Source: CAVPKN01 sp964588495 (GTDB taxonomy: Bacteria; Chlamydiota; Chlamydiia; Chlamydiales; JAAKFR01). From it: 34,135 bases of DNA. The DNA lies in NCBI GenBank assembly GCA_964588495.1, contig CAZPPS010000020.1:1-34135 (forward strand). The letters are read 5' to 3'. The stretch's first letter is position 1, and each line of letters starts with the position of its first letter. Below the pieces are notes generated by a model. That model was not told the origin of the DNA. It worked only from the letters and a program-made list of their open reading frames with translations, and did no database searches. Made by a program: the position numbers and the translations under genes. This document shows, one piece after another, positions 1-8,002 of this stretch.

Positions 1-2
1 AG

Positions 3-48
3 TGTTACCCATGTGGGTGAACTAATCTGTTACCTATGTGGGTGAACT
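3..48. repeat. Two 21-bp direct repeats at the left edge
   Basis: Positions 3-23 and 28-48 are the same 21-bp sequence with one difference (C at 10, T at 35), spaced 25 bp apart. They begin TGTTACC and end GTGAACT. No gene lies here. Repeated short motifs like this occur at the ends of some insertion sequences (IS21-type ends carry several), so this could be the tip of a mobile element lying outside the window. That reading is an inference; no transposase is visible. Confidence 0.6.
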
Positions 49-50
49 GG

Positions 51-130
51 ACCACGACAGAGAGCACAGAGCGCACAGAGAAAAGAAAAAAATTATCCTT
101 TCTTTGCGTTTATTGCGCCTCTGCGTTTCA
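51..130. repeat. Intergenic CACAGAG/CTCTGCG repeat, single-arm copy
   Basis: This stretch begins with an ACCAC motif and CACAGAG units, passes through an A-rich centre, and ends with the CTTTGCG and CTCTGCGTTT units. The same consensus appears as a double, inverted element at about 7.1, 11.8 and 21.4 kb. Here only one arm is seen, just downstream of the lepA stop. It contains no believable gene; the open frames across it are repeat artefacts. Confidence 0.75.
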
Positions 131-152
131 ATCGGTTGTGACTAGCCCAGCC

Positions 153-956
153 TTACTCGGCTTTGAGGACTTCCATGAAGGCGCTTTGGGGAATCGTGAC
201 TTTGCCAATCTCTTTCATCTTCTTTTTGCCCTTCTTCTGTTTCTCCCAAAGCTTGCGCTTACGGGTAATATCGCCGCCATAGCACTTTGCGGTGACGTTT
301 TTGGAAAGGGCGCGGATGGTTTCGCGGGCAATGATTTTGCCGCCGATAGCGGCTTGGACAGGGACGCGGAAGAGCTGCTGAGGGATCACCTCAACCAGCT
401 TTTCGCAGATGGCTCTTCCTTTGGACTCAGCTTTTGTCTTATGGACAAGGCAGGAGAAGGCATCGACTGGCTCATCATTGACTTTGATCTCCAGCTTGAT
501 GATATCCCCTTTTTCGTAGTGATCAAACTCGTAGTCAAAAGAGCCGTAGCCCTTAGTGACTGATTTGAGTTTGTCATTGAAGTCAGTAATGATTTCGTTG
601 AGAGGGAGCTGATAGGTCAAGACAACACGGCTCGCATCGAGGGTTTCTGTTTTTTGGCAATTGCCCCGTTTTTCCATCCCAAGATTCATGACAGCTCCCA
701 AATAATCACTGGGGATCATGATGTGGGCCACAACCCACGGTTCTTCGACGAAGTCAACCATCGATTGGTCAGGATAGTGAGCTGGATTATCCACATCGAT
801 TACGCTTCCATCATTGAGAACCACTTTGTAGATTACGCTTGGGGCTGTGGTGATTACATCGACATCAAATTCGCGCATGATCCGCTCAAATACGATCTCC
901 AGATGCAAAAGTCCCAAAAAGCCACATCTAAAGCCAAATCCTAAAGCGGTGCTGCT
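153..956 (-). pseudogene. lepA: C-terminal part of LepA (EF4), cut off by an in-frame stop
   Basis: This is the continuation of lepA after an in-frame TAG at 957-959. The reading frame does not change: the codons after the stop read SSTALGFGFRCGFLGLLHLE, which is the conserved LepA sequence expected at that point. The rest carries the EF-G-like domain V region and the LepA-specific C-terminal domain, with conserved stretches such as YGSFDYEF, AIGGKIIARET and KCYGGDITRKRKL, and it ends at a normal length (full gene 604 codons including the final stop). The sequence shows no other damage, so the mutation is recent, is read through, or is a sequence error. The only possible internal start here is a TTG at 917 inside a conserved motif, with no convincing ribosome site, so separate translation is unlikely. 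Confidence 0.85.
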
Positions 957-959
957 CTA
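957..959 (-). other. lepA: In-frame amber codon inside lepA
   Basis: The plus strand reads CTA, giving TAG on the coding strand. The codons on both sides (Glu-Gln before, Ser-Ser-Thr-Ala-Leu after) are in one frame and both match LepA. TAG is also used as a true stop in this window (nqrE, 33132-33134), so a reassigned code is not the explanation. Confidence 0.9.
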
Positions 960-1964
960 CTGTTCTACAAGCAGGGCTGAATCGTTGAGCTGCAGTTTGA
1001 CAAGGGCATCGCGTAAAGCTTCAAAATCGGAGGAGTCAATCGGATAAATCCCAGCAAAAACAACGGGACGGATCTCTTTAAAACCAGGCAAGGGCTCTGA
1101 GGCCTGTTTTTTCTGGTGAGTGACCGTATCACCAATTTTGATGTCTTTCACATTTTTGATGTTGGCGATGATATAACCCACCTCTCCTGGGCGCAAGGCC
1201 TCTGTTTTGGTCGCTTTGGGCTTAAAAACGCCCACTTCCATCACCTCAAAGCTCTTCCCTGTTACCATAAACTGGATCGGGACACCTGACTTGATCTCGC
1301 CGCTGATAACGCGCACATAAACCATCACGCCACGGAAAGTATCATATTTGGAATCAAACACAAGAGCGCGCAAAATATCATCTTCAGGCTCTTTCGGAGC
1401 CGGAATAAACTTGATGATGCCATCCAGGATTTCCTGAATGCCAATCCCCGCTTTTGCAGAAGCTGCTACGGCGTCTTTAGTGTCTAAACCGATAAATTCC
1501 TCAATCTGCCGTTTCACTTCAGGGATATCGGCAGCTGGTAGATCGATTTTGTTCAAAACAGGTAAAATTTCAAGATTACGCTCGAGTGCTAAATAGACGT
1601 TGGCCAAGCTCTGCGCCTGAACCCCTTGGACCGCATCGACCACTAAAAGGGCCCCTTCACAAGCTGACAAGGACCTGGAAACTTCATAGGTAAAATCGAC
1701 GTGGCCCGGAGTATCGATCAAATTGAGCTGGTAGATCTGCCCATCGGGAGCCTTATAATCCATAGTCACAGGGTGGGCCTTGATGGTAATGCCCCGCTCC
1801 CTTTCAAGATCCATGGCATCCAAAACCTGCTCCTGCATATCGCGACGCTGCACTGTTTGCGTCAATTCCAGAAGCCGGTCGGCAATTGTGGATTTCCCAT
1901 GGTCAATATGGGCGATAATCGAAAAATTTCTTATATTTTCACGTTTGTACATTCCAAACAGCAT
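957..1964 (-). CDS. lepA: Elongation factor 4 (LepA), N-terminal fragment ending at an amber codon
   Basis: LepA is a ribosome-associated translational GTPase related to EF-G. All five G motifs are present: AHIDHGKST (residues 18-26), RGIT (57-60), DTPGH (84-88), NKID (138-141) and SAK (169-171). They are followed by the beta-barrel domain II and the start of domain III. Translation stops after LQLNDSALLVEQ, where family members have EQE-S-S and continue. The stop is TAG at 957-959 where GAG (Glu) is expected, a single-base difference. As written, the product has 335 residues instead of about 600 and lacks the C-terminal domains needed on the ribosome. ATG at 1964 is the longest start; ATG at 1952 (MYKRENIRNF) fits the family equally well, and neither has a strong ribosome site. 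In C. trachomatis lepA lies next to gnd; here two Inc-like genes separate them. Confidence 0.9.
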   Translation of the reverse strand: MLFGMYKRENIRNFSIIAHIDHGKSTIADRLLELTQTVQRRDMQEQVLDAMDLERERGITIKAHPVTMDYKAPDGQIYQLNLIDTPGHVDFTYEVSRSLSACEGALLVVDAVQGVQAQSLANVYLALERNLEILPVLNKIDLPAADIPEVKRQIEEFIGLDTKDAVAASAKAGIGIQEILDGIIKFIPAPKEPEDDILRALVFDSKYDTFRGVMVYVRVISGEIKSGVPIQFMVTGKSFEVMEVGVFKPKATKTEALRPGEVGYIIANIKNVKDIKIGDTVTHQKKQASEPLPGFKEIRPVVFAGIYPIDSSDFEALRDALVKLQLNDSALLVEQ

Positions 1965-2005
1965 AAGCTATAGGCGATAAACGATAAAGTTAATTACAGT
2001 AGATA

Positions 2006-2479
2006 TCAGAGTTTTTTAACTCTTAAACTTTGCTGAGGCATCAGATTCTGGGCCCTTTGACTGATCAATGAGCCTTCTGTAAACATCTCACCTAAAATGC
2101 CAGCTTCATAAGCATCAATTTTTGAGGGATCTTGATTGGCAAGAAAGACAGAAATTTCAGCCAATTGCAACAAATAATCAGAATATTTTCTGTCATTGGA
2201 ATCCTGAAAAGAAGCCACCCAACGGTCCTTTTTTTGTGCAAGGATGAGACACAAGATGGTGATCGCAATGCCCCCCGTCAAAGAAAAGACAGGGGCAAAG
2301 TGGTAAAAAGTTCCAACAGACGGGACATAAGTCAGCCCATAAGCAAGAGCCACAGTGACTGCCGCGGCAATCACAGCAAGGGCAAGCCAAACCCATGAGT
2401 CATAACCCACAGGCGGCTCCCTTTCAGCTCTACTGATATGTGGTACATCTTTTGTCGGCGATGGTCTATGTGCAGTCAT
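2006..2479 (-). CDS. Small Inc-like membrane protein
   Basis: This is a 157-residue protein of unknown function. A hydrophilic N-terminus of about 28 residues is followed by two closely spaced hydrophobic segments (about 29-53 and 61-81) and a short hydrophilic C-terminal tail. This two-helix hairpin is the hallmark of chlamydial inclusion-membrane proteins, which are secreted by the type III system and inserted in the vacuole membrane with both ends facing the host cytosol. The hairpin resembles that of the next gene upstream: both start with WVW-ALAVI, have AxxYGL in the first helix and a Gly-rich second helix. The two genes therefore look like diverged duplicates. ATG at 2479 has no clear Shine-Dalgarno sequence. 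The assignment as an Inc rests on topology and phylum only. Confidence 0.7.
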   Translation of the reverse strand: MTAHRPSPTKDVPHISRAEREPPVGYDSWVWLALAVIAAAVTVALAYGLTYVPSVGTFYHFAPVFSLTGGIAITILCLILAQKKDRWVASFQDSNDRKYSDYLLQLAEISVFLANQDPSKIDAYEAGILGEMFTEGSLISQRAQNLMPQQSLRVKKL

Positions 2480-2518
2480 CGCAAGGAAGTTAACATAAAC
2501 TAATAAATTTATTAAATA

Positions 2519-4519
2519 TTAACTTTCTTCACCCGATCCCTTGTCCCCTGCAATTTTTGCTTTGTTGCGTTTCTGGAGGCTAAGCAGGTCACTGTGACCC
2601 GCTTTACGACTCAGGTATTCACTCTCGACTTTCCGTATTTCTTCTATAAACAATTTGCAAAGTGGAATAAGCTTTTTCTCTTTGAGCTTTTCAATTTGCA
2701 GGTTCAGATCTTCTAAACGAGTTTTTAAAATCCCTGTTGCATCTACAGCTAAATCTGTACCATCATTTAACCTAACAGCTTCGATTTCATTGACTAGATT
2801 TTTTAACCATCGAATACTGGTAACTTGAGCAAATAAGCCTTCACGTCGATCTATACAAAGCAGAGACTTTTCTTCATCGTCCGCATAATTGCCAAGTTCT
2901 ACAGATATGTTTTGAATTTGCTGCCATCTTCCTTCATCTGTTGCCAGTATCTTGAAAATGTCATAGGTCATCGATTGACAAGTCACAAGTATTTTGGCCA
3001 TGCTATTGAGCCGCTCATCCATTTTTTGTTGCGGGCTCTTGGGTCGCGTTCTTATTGGCAGGGGGCTATTAAAAACAGGTAGTTTCTTTTGAATCGTGGT
3101 CGCAATTCTTTTTATTTCGTTCGTGCATTTTTTGACCATAGTTAGATCTCTAAATACTACCTCATTTTCTTCTGAGAATTTTCTTACAAAATCTGCATCA
3201 AAAAAAGCCAATAATTTCCGTTGTTCTGCCTGGAACAATCCTTCTAATGCTAAAAATCCATTGATCTGCTCAATGCAGTCAGGAATTAAACGACGTTGCG
3301 CTTGACGCTCTTCCCCTTTTAAAACCTCACACTCGTCATTTAATAGGTCCGCGTTATCTTCGTATAGAGGCTTCAAATACCTGTAAAAGGTCTTTAATTG
3401 CGGTATAAAACTCTCTACATTGGACTCTAATAATCCTTCATTTCTCTGTCGAACTAGCCCTAACAATTCATCGGTTTTAGCTTTAATTTCTCCAAAAGTA
3501 GCCAACTGCTCTGAATATTTATCAAAAATTTCTTTGGTTTTTTCATTTTCAGGAATTTCTCCGATCTCTGTAGCATTTGCGTTTGCCTCCATTAACCAAA
3601 GATATAAATTCTGATCGGTCTCGTAAAAAGCAAGATCGTCTAATATTTCTTCTAATCCATCTTCATCATCTTCCTCGAATTCGGACAAATTAATTTCTTG
3701 CAGGCACTCATGCATCTTCATGAGAATCTTTGTTTGGCGAATAAGCTTTTTTTCTAGACCCACTAAATCAATCTCGATTTCCTTCGTTTCTGCAACGGGC
3801 TTTTCTTGCGGATTGATTCTAGAGCGCGTTTTTTTAAGGATAGGACTATTGACAGCCTTCTCTTCGAGGTTTTTCAGAATTTGTTTAGCAATCTCAATTT
3901 TTTGAGTCGTCACTTCTTTGGTTGCTTCCAGTTCAGTAAATATGTCTTCATGTTTTTGGGAAAATTCATTCACAACACCTTCATGGAGCATTTCTGTCTG
4001 TGCTCCTTGTTGTGTTTGGAAGTTTTTTTCTGAGTCTAAAAATTCACTCGATTGAACCACACACTTGACACACAAATCTCGTTGTTTTTTCCCCTCTTCT
4101 CCTCTTAGAACTTTGCAATCGTCATTTAAAAGTTTTTGGTTTTCGTCAGACTTTAGAGAATCCAAATAGGTTTGATGTTCCTCTAACTCCTTCACAAAAT
4201 TCAGCAAATTAGCTTCTATAGGCGTTAAAGCAATTTCTTCTTCTTTAACAGTAGACCACTTGACGTTGTTGACAGCATCGAGCAAACAGGCAGCGGTTGC
4301 GAGCAGACCAATTCCAAGCGTCAAACTCACCGTGTAGCCATATACCAGAGGGGATAGGTCTGGAATTAGCGCGAGTCCATAGCTGATGGCAGCAACAGCT
4401 CCAAGAGTTGTGATCACAGCAAGTGCTACCCAAACCCAAGGTTGGTAACAGCAGGTTTTTGCTTGAGGGTCGTTATTTGGGAAATTGGTCGAAGTGGCTG
4501 TAGAATGATTAACGCTCAT
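2519..4519 (-). CDS. Large Inc-like protein with an internally duplicated coiled-coil region
   Basis: This 666-residue protein has a short polar N-terminus and a two-helix hydrophobic hairpin (about 28-52 and 59-84), followed by some 580 mostly helical, Glu/Lys/Leu-rich residues likely to form coiled coils. Two regions match each other: residues about 105-240 and about 370-500, an offset of roughly 260. Each contains LLND-C-VL-GEE, then a helical stretch, then NSP-TR-P-K. The gene thus holds an internal duplication. Topology suggests an inclusion-membrane protein with a long cytosolic scaffold. The start is ATG at 4519, with an AAGGA ribosome site 5-6 bases upstream. It lies between the small Inc-like gene and gnd on the same strand. 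I do not recognise a named homologue. Confidence 0.8.
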   Translation of the reverse strand: MSVNHSTATSTNFPNNDPQAKTCCYQPWVWVALAVITTLGAVAAISYGLALIPDLSPLVYGYTVSLTLGIGLLATAACLLDAVNNVKWSTVKEEEIALTPIEANLLNFVKELEEHQTYLDSLKSDENQKLLNDDCKVLRGEEGKKQRDLCVKCVVQSSEFLDSEKNFQTQQGAQTEMLHEGVVNEFSQKHEDIFTELEATKEVTTQKIEIAKQILKNLEEKAVNSPILKKTRSRINPQEKPVAETKEIEIDLVGLEKKLIRQTKILMKMHECLQEINLSEFEEDDEDGLEEILDDLAFYETDQNLYLWLMEANANATEIGEIPENEKTKEIFDKYSEQLATFGEIKAKTDELLGLVRQRNEGLLESNVESFIPQLKTFYRYLKPLYEDNADLLNDECEVLKGEERQAQRRLIPDCIEQINGFLALEGLFQAEQRKLLAFFDADFVRKFSEENEVVFRDLTMVKKCTNEIKRIATTIQKKLPVFNSPLPIRTRPKSPQQKMDERLNSMAKILVTCQSMTYDIFKILATDEGRWQQIQNISVELGNYADDEEKSLLCIDRREGLFAQVTSIRWLKNLVNEIEAVRLNDGTDLAVDATGILKTRLEDLNLQIEKLKEKKLIPLCKLFIEEIRKVESEYLSRKAGHSDLLSLQKRNKAKIAGDKGSGEES

Positions 4520-4592
4520 AAAATCCTTTTTTTGTGGCGCGTCAGTCTACAGCAGCACTCCCTATTTTGTAAAATGTTTAGTGTTAGTTTGC

Positions 4593-6044
4593 TCAGACCG
4601 AATAGGAAGAAGAGCTCACTTTGCCCCCTGTCCCTGTCCAGTTGGTGTGGAAGTATTCACCACGTGGTTTATCGGTTCTCTCGTATGTGTGGGCCCCAAA
4701 ATAGTCACGCAGAGCCTGCAACAAATTGGCAGGAAGTGTGGCGCTTCTGTAACCGTCGTAGAAAGAAAGAGCTGTGCTGAAGCACGGAATGGGAACGCCG
4801 TTTTTAGCAGATTCTGCAATCACGTTGCGCCAACCGTTTTGGCACTTGTCGAGCTCCTTCTTGAAAAAGTCGTCGAGAAGGAGATTGAGAAGCTTTGGAT
4901 TTTTATCAAAAGCCTTCTTAATCTCGCCCAAAAAGACACTTCGAATGATGCAACCACCGCGCCACATGAGGGCAATGCCTCCGTAGTTGAGGTGCCAGTT
5001 ATAATCTTTGGAAGCTTCTCGCATCAACATGTAGCCTTGCGTGTAGCTGATGATTTTAGAAGCATAAAGCGCATAGAAAATGTCGTTGATAAACGCTTCT
5101 GGATCCCCCTTAAAATCAGGTTTGGGGCCAGAAAGGATTTTACTGGCCGCTAGTCTTTCATCTTTAAGTGCAGACAGACATCTTGCAAAAACCGCTTCTC
5201 CAATCAGTGTCACAGGAATACCCATATCAAGGGAATTGATCGCCGTCCACTTTCCTGTCCCTTTTTGGCCAGCCACATCTAAAATTTTGTCCAAAAGAAG
5301 GGAGCCGTCGCTATCTTTTGTGCGGAAAACGTGGCTTGCAATTTCGATCAGGTAGCTATTGAGCTCCCGCTTGTTCCAATCGGTGAAAATATCGGCAATC
5401 CTGTCAGAAGAGAGCTTTAAAACGTTTTTCATGAGGGCGTACGCTTCGCAGATCAGCTGGATATCGCCATACTCAATACCGTTATGGACCATTTTGACAT
5501 AGTGTCCCGCCCCTTCTTCGCCCACCCAATCACAGCATGGCTCGCCGCTCTCTACTTTCGCTGCGACGTCCTGGAAAATTTGTTTCACATGGGGCCACGC
5601 TTCCGGATGCCCTCCTGGCATAATAGAAGGGCCATGTCGGGCTCCCTCTTCTCCCCCAGAAATTCCTGCTCCAATAAAATAGATCCCTTTGCTTTTCAGA
5701 TACTGACAGCGGCGGTTGGTATCGGGGAAGTGGCTGTTGCCCCCATCGATGATGATATCGCCCCGCTCTAAAAGGGGGACCAAATGTTCGATAAACTCAT
5801 CCACAGGATCGCCCGCTTTCACCATCAACATGATTCTGCGGGGCCGTTTCAGATTTTGCACAAGCTCATTGAGTGTTTTACAGCCAATAACTTTCGTTCC
5901 CTTAGCTGGACCTTCCATAAATTCGTCTACTTTGGAAACAGTCCGGTTATAAACTGCTACCACATAGCCATGGTCGTTCATATTTAGGACCAAATTTTGT
6001 CCCATCACGGCAAGGCCAATCAACCCAATATCTGCTTGTGTCAT
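4593..6044 (-). CDS. gnd: 6-phosphogluconate dehydrogenase, decarboxylating
   Basis: The enzyme oxidises 6-phosphogluconate to ribulose 5-phosphate and CO2 with reduction of NADP, in the oxidative pentose phosphate pathway in the cytosol. The 483 residues are the usual family length. Visible are the N-terminal dinucleotide-binding loop GLAVMG (10-15) with NRT (33-35), IIDGGNSH (about 98-105), the substrate loop SGGEEGARHGPS (129-140), the catalytic Lys184 in HYVKMVHNGIEYGD with Glu191, and the helical C-terminal domain with GQKGTGKWT. It ends in a glycine- and serine-rich tail, as usual. The start at ATG 6044 has a strong AGAGGAG ribosome site (about 6051-6058). The gene is intact and ordinary for Chlamydiae. 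Confidence 0.97.
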   Translation of the reverse strand: MTQADIGLIGLAVMGQNLVLNMNDHGYVVAVYNRTVSKVDEFMEGPAKGTKVIGCKTLNELVQNLKRPRRIMLMVKAGDPVDEFIEHLVPLLERGDIIIDGGNSHFPDTNRRCQYLKSKGIYFIGAGISGGEEGARHGPSIMPGGHPEAWPHVKQIFQDVAAKVESGEPCCDWVGEEGAGHYVKMVHNGIEYGDIQLICEAYALMKNVLKLSSDRIADIFTDWNKRELNSYLIEIASHVFRTKDSDGSLLLDKILDVAGQKGTGKWTAINSLDMGIPVTLIGEAVFARCLSALKDERLAASKILSGPKPDFKGDPEAFINDIFYALYASKIISYTQGYMLMREASKDYNWHLNYGGIALMWRGGCIIRSVFLGEIKKAFDKNPKLLNLLLDDFFKKELDKCQNGWRNVIAESAKNGVPIPCFSTALSFYDGYRSATLPANLLQALRDYFGAHTYERTDKPRGEYFHTNWTGTGGKVSSSSYSV

Positions 6045-6150
6045 AACTTTTCTCCTCTAGACAATTACCGAATGTATAGCAGGTTTTCAGCAGAATCGTC
6101 CAGTTATTACTTAACCTTAAGTAGATCTTAAGATAAAATGGCTCCCTCCT

Positions 6151-6227
6151 GTCCTCGTAGCTCAGCAGGATAGAGCGGTCGCCTCCTAAGCGGCAGGTCG
6201 CGCGTTCGAATCGCGCCGAGGACGCCA
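6151..6227 (+). tRNA. tRNA-Arg (anticodon CCU)
   Basis: A complete cloverleaf can be folded by eye. The acceptor stem is GTCCTCG/CGAGGAC, the D stem GCTC/GAGC and the anticodon stem GTCGC/GCGGC with one G-U pair. The seven-base anticodon loop CTCCTAA carries CCT at 6185-6187, and the T arm is GCGCG-TTCGAAT-CGCGC. The discriminator base G and an encoded CCA close it at 6227. It reads the arginine codon AGG. It sits between gnd (minus strand) and a plus-strand gene that begins 10 bases later. Confidence 0.97.
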
Positions 6228-6237
6228 TTATTTATAT

Positions 6238-7047
6238 ATGATTAGAAAACTTGAAATTATCTCTGAAACACCACCTGCTGTATGGTCAAATCCCCATCAG
6301 GATATTTTACGCGAATGGTGCGCAAAACTTTCCCCCTCTGATTTGCCCAAAGCTCTCTCTGTTAACAAACATTGGAATGCCGCTTTAAAGCATCCAGATT
6401 TTGGCAATCGCTTCCTCAAACTATTCAAAGACTTAAATATCTGTCTTTCAAAAGACTATCAGGACAGTTGGCAACTCTTTAAAGATGCCTGGCTTTCCCG
6501 CTGCGAGATTTATGTCGATATCTCCGGCTCCATGGGAACACAGAAAACCGGCTTTATCATGAATACACTCATCGAATCTGCTTGTTCTGCTGTTGAAAAA
6601 ATTGTTGAGGAAAGAAAATTTTTTCTCAAAAAAATGGATCTTTTTACTTTTGATAAACAATGTTCTCTTGAAATGAATGCAAAAACAAATGTTGGTTTAT
6701 TAAAAAGCATCTGCTGTGTTAAACGGACCAACCTTCTTTTTTTAAGTACCCGATTAGAAAAGAGGTATTTGTACGAGCATAATCTGGGAAGACAGCTCAC
6801 AATCTTCATCGTGAGCGATCTTGTCTATAGTGACAAAACGAACCGAGAATTAATCTCCTCTTTTGGAACGATCCATAAAAAAATCGGCAGACAGAAAAAT
6901 TTTAAACTGATTTTTGTTGAAATACCCACTGAGTCATCGAAAAAAGATCAAGGTTCTCTTCCCTTTAAGAGTGCGGTCAAAGAGTATATCGAGAAAGAGA
7001 AAGTCGACTACGTGTCTGTAGTAGAGGCTTCTGATCAAAAAAGTTAA
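6238..7047 (+). CDS. F-box-like and von Willebrand A domain protein, candidate host-directed effector
   Basis: This 269-residue protein is not recognised as a named family. Residues about 20-62 resemble an F-box, the short helical module that binds Skp1 in eukaryotic ubiquitin ligases: the spaced pattern DIL...LSPSDL....SVNKHW......P has the right order and spacing. Residues about 89-265 look like a von Willebrand A domain: IYVDISGSM gives the MIDAS metal site D94-x-S96-x-S98, with Thr164 and Asp194 (IVSDL) as likely further ligands, and alternating beta and helix segments. There is no signal peptide or membrane helix. It starts 10 bases after the tRNA with no visible ribosome site, so its expression signal is unclear. 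A host-ubiquitin role is an inference from the F-box-like part only; the VWA reading is firmer. Confidence 0.75.
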   Translation: MIRKLEIISETPPAVWSNPHQDILREWCAKLSPSDLPKALSVNKHWNAALKHPDFGNRFLKLFKDLNICLSKDYQDSWQLFKDAWLSRCEIYVDISGSMGTQKTGFIMNTLIESACSAVEKIVEERKFFLKKMDLFTFDKQCSLEMNAKTNVGLLKSICCVKRTNLLFLSTRLEKRYLYEHNLGRQLTIFIVSDLVYSDKTNRELISSFGTIHKKIGRQKNFKLIFVEIPTESSKKDQGSLPFKSAVKEYIEKEKVDYVSVVEASDQKS

Positions 7048-7065
7048 TCACCATAAGTAGCTGCG

Positions 7066-7318
7066 CCCGGCCGTATTCCGTGTCTGAGAGAAAATACAAC
7101 GCTAAGACGCAGAGATGAATCTATTTTTTTCCTCTCTGTGTTCTCTGTGCCCTCTGTGGTTTTTTAATTTCCCGCACAACTCTTTGTCAAATCGCTTTCG
7201 GATAATTTATAAAACCACAGAGAACACAGAGAGAGGCAGAATGTATTTCAACTCTTTGCTCTTAGTGTCTCTGCTGCCTCTGCGTTGTATTTTCTCTTGG
7301 GCACGGAACACGACGGGA
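7066..7318. repeat. Composite inverted-repeat element (CACAGAG family), downstream of amiA
   Basis: The outer arms 7066-7102 and 7282-7318 are inverted copies with 30 of 37 matches. Their inner 15 bases (7088-7102 and 7282-7296) are perfect complements. Inside, each arm carries the CACAGAG/CTCTGTG units, ending in GTGGTTTT near 7163 and AAAACCAC near 7212, around a unique core of about 45 bases. The right end touches the amiA stop at 7319. It fills the 271-base gap between the VWA gene and amiA and holds no believable gene. Confidence 0.75.
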
Positions 7319-8002
7319 TTATTTTCTGTGGGTTTTCAAATACTGATCCACGCCGTGAGCGATTCCGCCTGCCAATTCCTGCAAGTATCTGGGATCGTGC
7401 AGCCTTTCGCGCTCCTTGGGATTGGACAAAAAGCCCCCCTCAATCAAGATGGCAGGCATCTTTGTCTCACGGATTACAGCAAAATTTTCGGTTTTAAGCC
7501 CTCTTGATTCGGCGCCTGTGTTTTTGATCACCTTTTTGAGCACTTCCCCTGCAAGCTCTTTGGATTGTGTAATTCTGGAGGAGTTCGGCGATTTGTTTTC
7601 TTTGTAGTAATAAACTTCAATCCCTTCGGCACTTGCGCTTGAGGAAAAGTTATAGTGAATGCTGACAAATAGATCGGCATTGACCGAATTGGCGATCTCT
7701 GCCCGCGTTTCCAGGGGAAGGAAAATGTCGTTGCTACGTGTCAAAAGAGTCTTATAGCCCAGCTGTTTTAAAGCATCAGAGATTAAAAAGGCTGTCTCTA
7801 AAGTCAGCACTTTTTCTTCGTAGCGGTCTTTTTTGTTGCTAGTCCCAGCATCTTTGCCTCCATGACCTGCATCGACAATGATCAGTTCCCTTTTTGGCGT
7901 GGGTTTGGGGACATTAGGCATTGCCACATCATCTGTTGGCATCTCGAGATGGCTGCAAGCTCCGAGCGATAGTAGCAGCAAAAAACAGAGCAATTTTTTC
8001 AT
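7319..8002 (-). CDS. amiA: N-acetylmuramoyl-L-alanine amidase, lipoprotein
   Basis: AmiA cleaves the bond between N-acetylmuramic acid and the stem peptide, which helps separate daughter cells and remodels chlamydial septal peptidoglycan. The 227 residues begin with a lipoprotein signal (hydrophobic stretch, lipobox LGAC with Cys16), so it should be membrane-anchored and face the periplasm. The Amidase_3 zinc domain follows: His47 (DAGHGG), Glu63, His116 (VSIHYN), and the catalytic Glu188 (LIEGGFLSN). It is the last gene of the mraW-ftsL-pbp3-murE-amiA set; its ATG at 8002 abuts the murE stop, so the two are probably co-translated. Its stop directly borders a repeat element. Confidence 0.95.
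   Translation of the reverse strand: MKKLLCFLLLLSLGACSHLEMPTDDVAMPNVPKPTPKRELIIVDAGHGGKDAGTSNKKDRYEEKVLTLETAFLISDALKQLGYKTLLTRSNDIFLPLETRAEIANSVNADLFVSIHYNFSSSASAEGIEVYYYKENKSPNSSRITQSKELAGEVLKKVIKNTGAESRGLKTENFAVIRETKMPAILIEGGFLSNPKERERLHDPRYLQELAGGIAHGVDQYLKTHRK

Noticed and set aside
957..959. TAG reassigned to an amino acid in this organism
   Set aside because: nqrE ends with TAG at its normal length, and other genes use TAA and TGA as ordinary stops.
153..1964. Frameshift as the cause of the split lepA
   Set aside because: The two parts are in the same frame (coordinates differ by a multiple of three) and the codons across the stop all match LepA. Only one codon is wrong.
5947..6228. 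Minus-strand reading frame across the tRNA and the gnd start
   Set aside because: It runs antisense through the tRNA and overlaps gnd in another frame; it has no protein-like features.
7115..7507. Plus-strand frames in the repeat next to amiA
   Set aside because: They begin in a repeat element and continue antisense to amiA; their composition reflects the repeat.
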